From the NCBI GenBank assembly GCA_023231475.1, contig JALJEE010000678.1:1-61672 (forward strand): a stretch of DNA of 61,672 nucleotides, given 5' to 3'. Shown here piece after piece: positions 57,408 to 61,672 of the stretch (position 1 is the first letter of the stretch; the number at the start of each line of letters is the position of its first letter). Under the pieces are notes generated by a model that was not told the DNA's origin, ran no database searches, and saw only the letters and a program-made list of their open reading frames with translations. This DNA comes from Seison nebaliae. Taxonomy: Eukaryota; Rotifera; Pararotatoria; Seisonacea; Seisonidae. The position numbers and the translations under genes are program-made.

Positions 57408-59678
57408 TTATTCATTCAAATATTGATGAAATGTTATGTTCATTCGATAGTACTCGGAAATGATGTCGGTGAGATTGAAAACGAATAATTGAATTTTCTC
57501 CAATTCATATTGTTTGTCATAGAGGAGATAATTGGAGAAAGTGAGATAATCCAATTTCGTCATGAAACTCGATAATTGATTTTTGAATAATAGATAATTA
57601 TTTATTTTAGAAAAAACGAGTAAATAATTCGAATATTTCACTCTCTCCTCCACCAGATAATGTGAGACGTGACGATGTAATTTGTACCAGCAACGCGATT
57701 TCTTTTCTTGAAGGCAATTGATGGACAAATGTCTCTCCTTCTCATTCAACGTGTCGATATGAAGGAAACGTTTGAAGAAATCATTTAATAATTCCTTCTT
57801 ATCATAAATATATGTGTTAATTTTTGGATGGATAACAGAAAATATTTGATGGAAATTCATTTTCAAATTTCGATCGATTGAATCGAAATTCCAATATTGT
57901 AATTCGAAGGAAGCAAAAGGAATGAACAATTCAGGTAAATCATTAACGAATTCATTCGTTAATGGAAATATTAGACATTTGAATTGATTAGTTGTGATGG
58001 AATTGAAATAAGAACAAATTTCATGAAATTGGAGTTGAATTGGAAAAGTTCTCCCCAATGATTTAGGTAGGAAGAGAACGAAGAAATTATTTATTAAATT
58101 TATCGACTTCCCATAAAGTTCATGTGATAAGAAATTATTTAATTCGCAAATATTGTTAATAACGACAACTGATTCATTATCATCAATATGGTAATTGTGA
58201 TTGTCTAATAATTCAGTTTGACATTTCTTATCGATCGATTTCTTCCGATTTCCATGAAGATGTGAAATGAAAAGAAAAAGAAATTCATTCAAATTCTCAT
58301 TCAATCCAATATCATAACATTCATTCTGATGATGGTGACTAATCAAAATCGATGACGTTTCATATCTCGTCGAATATTGATCAATGAAGAATTCGGTCGC
58401 ATTAGTAGAAGAATTTAAGAGAAATTGAATATCGAATAATTTTGAATTAACATTTTCTTTCGAACATTCCGCACAAGAATTTCGAATCGATTCATGATTC
58501 AATTGATGGAATGATGAAATATCGATGGATTTATTTCCATTGATTTTTTGAAAACGAACAAGTGTCGAAATAAATTCGAAATATTTGAATAAACAATCCG
58601 AACAATTATCTTCTTTTAATCTCAATAAGAATTTCGTTACATATTCAACTCGTCGACGATTTGTTGAAGAATAAACGATCGATCGTTTCGGATGAATTTT
58701 TTGAATAAATAAATGATCGTATGGAAAATATTTCTCATCGATTCTCTTCGAAGAATAAACGGATTTCGGTATAATATGAAATGGTGTGAAACAATGTCGT
58801 ATGAGGTAATTGCGAGTCAATTGAACAATTGTCGATTTGGTGAGTGGTTTGTGTTGAAGGAAATTTATGATTTGCATTTCCAATTTTGAATTTAAACAAA
58901 ATAATCGAAAAGATGATTTTTCCATCGACGTCTCATTTTGAATGAGTAAATATAGTTGTGGTATCACATCAACACTATTCAAAAAATATTGATGATGATT
59001 CAACTGATGAACGAGATAAACGAATGATTCATATATCGAATTCTCCAGCGTTAATTCTGAAATTTTAAATTTGACAATTATTATTCGATAATTGGATTTC
59101 TTTGGAAATTGTGTTGGGGAATTTGTGTCGAACAAATTCCGTCCATTCGATTGATCATTCCAAATATTTAATGAATTCATCATACTCAATATCGGATTGG
59201 AATGACGATATCGATCTAAATCGGATCGATTATCGATTATTTTGATTGGAGAAATAATGAGATTATAAATCCATCCGATCAATTCATTCGATCGAAATGT
59301 ACCGAAATAATTGAAATTTCTTCCATAACTTCCCAAATAAATTTTTGTGAATGGATATCCTGATAAACTAATACCATACTTTTTCCGACATCGTTGACTG
59401 GACCAGCAATCGATTTCGAAAAATTTCAAAAAATTCGAATATCTCTTGAAATATTTTCTCACTTTTTCAAATTCATGAAAACTGTTCTCGGATGATAAAC
59501 TCCAAAGTCGTGCGTGATAGAAAACGACGACGTTATCACCGTTATGGAACGATCTATCCACCAATTCCATCGATCTCTCATATTTGGTGAGGTAGGTTGA
59601 AGTTAATTGTAAATATCCGTTCGATCCCACAAATCCATCAAACAGATTCAATATGATAACAACTATTACATTGAACAT
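57408..59678 (-). CDS. TXNDC11: TXNDC11-like ER thioredoxin-fold protein without CXXC
   Basis: 756 residues in one exon from ATG 59678. A signal peptide/anchor (MFNVIVVIILNLFDGFV) precedes a thioredoxin-like fold. VVVFYHARLWSLSSEN takes the place of the usual FYAPWCGxC. FFEIDCWSSQRCRKKYGIS, YPFTKIYLGSYG and FNYFGTFRSNELIGWIYNLI then match the order in TXNDC11-type proteins (the CW...CRK phrase and the YxGxxxxxxIxxFI strand/helix). The rest is long, Asn/His/Phe-rich and weakly conserved, with scattered Cys pairs (CSDC, CAEC). I see no second, C-terminal CGFC domain, which the vertebrate protein has. TXNDC11 supports folding of dual oxidase and ERAD in the ER. The assignment rests on about 120 N-terminal residues; another degenerate PDI-like protein is possible. 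Confidence 0.5.
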   Translation of the reverse strand: MFNVIVVIILNLFDGFVGSNGYLQLTSTYLTKYERSMELVDRSFHNGDNVVVFYHARLWSLSSENSFHEFEKVRKYFKRYSNFLKFFEIDCWSSQRCRKKYGISLSGYPFTKIYLGSYGRNFNYFGTFRSNELIGWIYNLIISPIKIIDNRSDLDRYRHSNPILSMMNSLNIWNDQSNGRNLFDTNSPTQFPKKSNYRIIIVKFKISELTLENSIYESFVYLVHQLNHHQYFLNSVDVIPQLYLLIQNETSMEKSSFRLFCLNSKLEMQIINFLQHKPLTKSTIVQLTRNYLIRHCFTPFHIIPKSVYSSKRIDEKYFPYDHLFIQKIHPKRSIVYSSTNRRRVEYVTKFLLRLKEDNCSDCLFKYFEFISTLVRFQKINGNKSIDISSFHQLNHESIRNSCAECSKENVNSKLFDIQFLLNSSTNATEFFIDQYSTRYETSSILISHHHQNECYDIGLNENLNEFLFLFISHLHGNRKKSIDKKCQTELLDNHNYHIDDNESVVVINNICELNNFLSHELYGKSINLINNFFVLFLPKSLGRTFPIQLQFHEICSYFNSITTNQFKCLIFPLTNEFVNDLPELFIPFASFELQYWNFDSIDRNLKMNFHQIFSVIHPKINTYIYDKKELLNDFFKRFLHIDTLNEKERHLSINCLQEKKSRCWYKLHRHVSHYLVEERVKYSNYLLVFSKINNYLLFKNQLSSFMTKLDYLTFSNYLLYDKQYELEKIQLFVFNLTDIISEYYRMNITFHQYLNE

Positions 59679-60696
59679 ATCAACTCATTACCACATCATT
59701 GACATTCGCTTTGTGGCTTATCATCCTTCGGCTTCTCAATTGAAAGAAAGAATTAAGAAATGTTCATTATTTCTATCACAAAATCATTTATTTTTTTCAT
59801 AACCATTTCCATAACTTGTCTTCATTCCTATTATTCATCTGAACTATATCCTTCAATTAATTTGGGATTAATGGTCCTATTTCATCTAGTACATTTCCAT
59901 AATTATGGATACTTAAACTATATAATTTGATATATGAAAATAATTCATTTCTTATTCTCTGATTTGAATGTTTATTATGGAAATTCTTTCACATAATAAT
60001 TATTGTAAAGAAAACATTAATCATAGAATCATTTATCGTTAAAAAAGCATCTTAAACATCTCGTTAAACAATTAATTTCGCTACTATTCTAGACTACAAA
60101 TTTTTGTTTCAATAATTACAGTTTTTTTACGTCTTTCCAAATTCTAATAATTTTCATAAACTAAAATTTATTAGAGGAAAATTTCTAATTATTTTTTTTT
60201 TGAAGGAAAATTTCTAATTGTGAAATTTATTAAAGGAAAATTTCTAATTATGAAATTTATTAAAGGAAAATTTCTAATTATGAAATTTATCATAAGAAAA
60301 TTTCGATATATGAGAATTATTGTGCATAAATTATTTGTTGGAAATTGTTTATGAAAAATATTTAAAAGAAATGATGGTCCTATAATTTTGGGATGTATGT
60401 TGGATTTTTATGGAAGGAATCATTATGGAATTCAGAGGAAGAAAAGTGGAAGAAGAAAAATAAGAAGAAACATTTTGAAATTGATTAGAAGCTTTAATAA
60501 AAAATAATTTTCCTTCAATTACATTCCCTTTGCACGTGTGGAAGATGTTGAACGCATATAACTTTTACATCATTTTCATTTTACATTTGATAAGTGGTCA
60601 AGATACGTGTGAGAAGAAAAGTTGTCAATCGTCATTTTTGCTTTTCTTTAATTCAGATCATCTTCTCATAATTTAACCAGTCCCAATAATTTAGAG
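59679..60696. other. Divergent intergenic region with a tandem repeat
   Basis: It separates the starts of the TXNDC11-like gene and the nucleoside diphosphate kinase. It contains the 30-bp tandem repeat at 60163-60311; otherwise AT-rich with no gene seen. Confidence 0.5.
60163..60311. repeat. 30-bp tandem repeat, about five copies
   Basis: The unit is close to TTATTAAAGGAAAATTTCTA plus AATTATGAAA. Two adjacent copies (60222-60251 and 60252-60281) are identical; the flanking three are diverged, the second interrupted by a T-run. Confidence 0.85.
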
Positions 60697-61191
60697 ATGG
60701 AACAAACGTATATTATGATCAAACCGGACGGTGTCCAACGAGGACTTGTCGGCGAAATCATTAAACGATTCGAACAACGTGGTTATTTGTTGAGAGCCAT
60801 GAAATTCATGCAAGCCTCACGAGAATTGTTGGAGGAACATTACGGCGATTTGAAATCTAAACCATTTTTTCCATCACTCGTCGAATATATGTCATCGGGA
60901 CCAGTGGTCGCTATGGTTTGGGAAGGAAAATCGGTCGTGAAAATGGGACGTGCAATGTTAGGCGCTACCAATCCATTAGACTCAGCACCAGGAACCATTC
61001 GTGGTGATTTCTGTATTGATGTTGGACGGTTCAAAATTATTTTTCTTATTTTTTTTTAAATATTTTCCTTCAGAAACATTTGTCATGGTAGTGATTCAGT
61101 AGAATCGGCGAAGAAAGAAATCGGTCTTTGGTTCAAAGAAGGAGAAGTCACTAACTGGTCTTCTGCCACCACCGGACAAGTTTATGAATAA
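60697..61191 (+). CDS. awd: Nucleoside diphosphate kinase (NM23/awd)
   Basis: Two exons, 60697-61028 and 61074-61191, join in phase across a 45-bp intron and give 149 residues, the usual group I length. The enzyme transfers the gamma phosphate from ATP to other nucleoside diphosphates through a phosphohistidine. Visible motifs are [18 protein letters not shown] at the start, the Kpn-loop region ([18 protein letters not shown]) and the active-site NICHGSDS with His115. The C terminus ([11 protein letters not shown]) ends in YE, as in cytosolic hexameric members. The second exon carries the active site, so a single-exon reading would miss it. Confidence 0.95.
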
Positions 61192-61672
61192 AAATGATGA
61201 ATGTTATTTATGAATAATTTAATATAAATTAATTTATCAGTTAAATACGAAAAATTTCTTCAATAAATTTTTTAAGATATTTTTTCTAATTTATCTCGAG
61301 GGGAATTTTCATAATAAATAATAATAATAATACGATAATCAAATAATATTTCTTCGTTTAAATTGGGAAAAATAACTGTAAAATTTTGTAGGAAAAAATC
61401 TCTGCATGTAATATATTGAAATTAATCGAGGCAAAAATGTCCTTTCAGGACGGAACTTTTATTCATTCAATGTACAATTGTTCTATTCATATTATTTTTT
61501 TTTTTTCAAAGATTTGCTGACAATTTTTTAGGAAATATGAAAAAGTGCAATTTTAATACACTATAATAGATTCATTTGGATTGAGCAGAGACATGTCCGG
61601 TACAGAATTGAAAGCTCTACAAAATGAGCCCTTATTGAACCATCAACTCCGCATCAGTCTCGAATAAAACCA
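61192..61672. other. 3' flank, no gene seen
   Basis: AT-rich sequence with possible AATAAA signals (61262 region). A 24-codon plus frame at 61591-61665 (MSGTELKALQNEPLL) near the edge shows no family and may be chance. Confidence 0.4.

Noticed and set aside
1..61672. CRISPR array, prophage, operon or bacterial insertion sequence
   Set aside because: No spaced direct repeats, no integrase or transposase frame, and nearly every gene with an intron shows eukaryotic splice structure.

Overview
The window is AT-rich animal (eukaryotic) nuclear DNA. Its genes are small, spliced by short GT-AG introns (many 44-90 bp), and use mostly A/T-ending codons. Gene content is metazoan: a Frizzled receptor, an MKK7-type kinase, Beclin-1, an intraflagellar transport protein, beta-1,4-galactosyltransferase, a Ly6-type GPI protein and a pancreatic-type lipase. 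Together with the compact layout and abundant Asn/Asp/His/Gln-rich disordered protein, this suggests an arthropod, perhaps an acariform mite. That placement is inference. No bacterial, viral, CRISPR or operon-like feature was seen.

Layout. 1-836 (-): a secreted acidic protein cut by the window edge. 1189-2123 (+): a decayed array of Ig domains from a giant muscle protein, followed by other degenerate coding scraps to about 3.4 kb. 3782-4831 (+): malonyl-CoA decarboxylase. 5000-6514 (+): Tat-SF1/CUS2-type splicing factor. 6.5-11.2 kb: no convincing gene. 11.3-26.2 kb (+): a large multi-exon adaptor locus ending in two SH3 domains, with three candidate alternative 5' modules that could all splice in the same phase onto one shared exon.

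27.3-28.7 kb (-): a SERF protein and an unidentified membrane protein. 29302-30453 (+): an intronless orphan GPCR. 31290-34482 (+): phospholipase C delta-type, rebuilt here from 13 exons plus one possible microexon. 36108-36578: a MITE-like element with terminal inverted repeats and a 7-bp target duplication. 37231-38493 (+): Beclin-1. 38710-39910 (+): beta-1,4-galactosyltransferase. 40243-42734 (+): IFT54/TRAF3IP1. 42958-44775 (-): Frizzled. 45112-46815 (-): FIP1.

48504-48989 (+): Ly6/three-finger GPI protein. 49662-49957 (+): NCBP2AS2-like small protein with a 23-nt first coding exon. 49998-51563 (-): MKK7-like kinase with altered catalytic motifs. 51887-53269 (+): RCC1L. 53679-55339 (-): pancreatic-type lipase with an altered nucleophile elbow. 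56946-57143 (+): an unidentified small protein. 57408-59678 (-): TXNDC11-like ER protein. 60697-61191 (+): nucleoside diphosphate kinase.

The genes are independent housekeeping and signalling units, not a pathway cluster. The spliced models were built by hand from splice sites, reading phase and remembered family motifs; no alignment or RNA evidence was available. The least ordinary signals are the phase-matched alternative 5' modules of the SH3 locus, the MITE, the Ig pseudogene array, and several enzymes with changed catalytic motifs (MKK7, lipase, TXNDC11).
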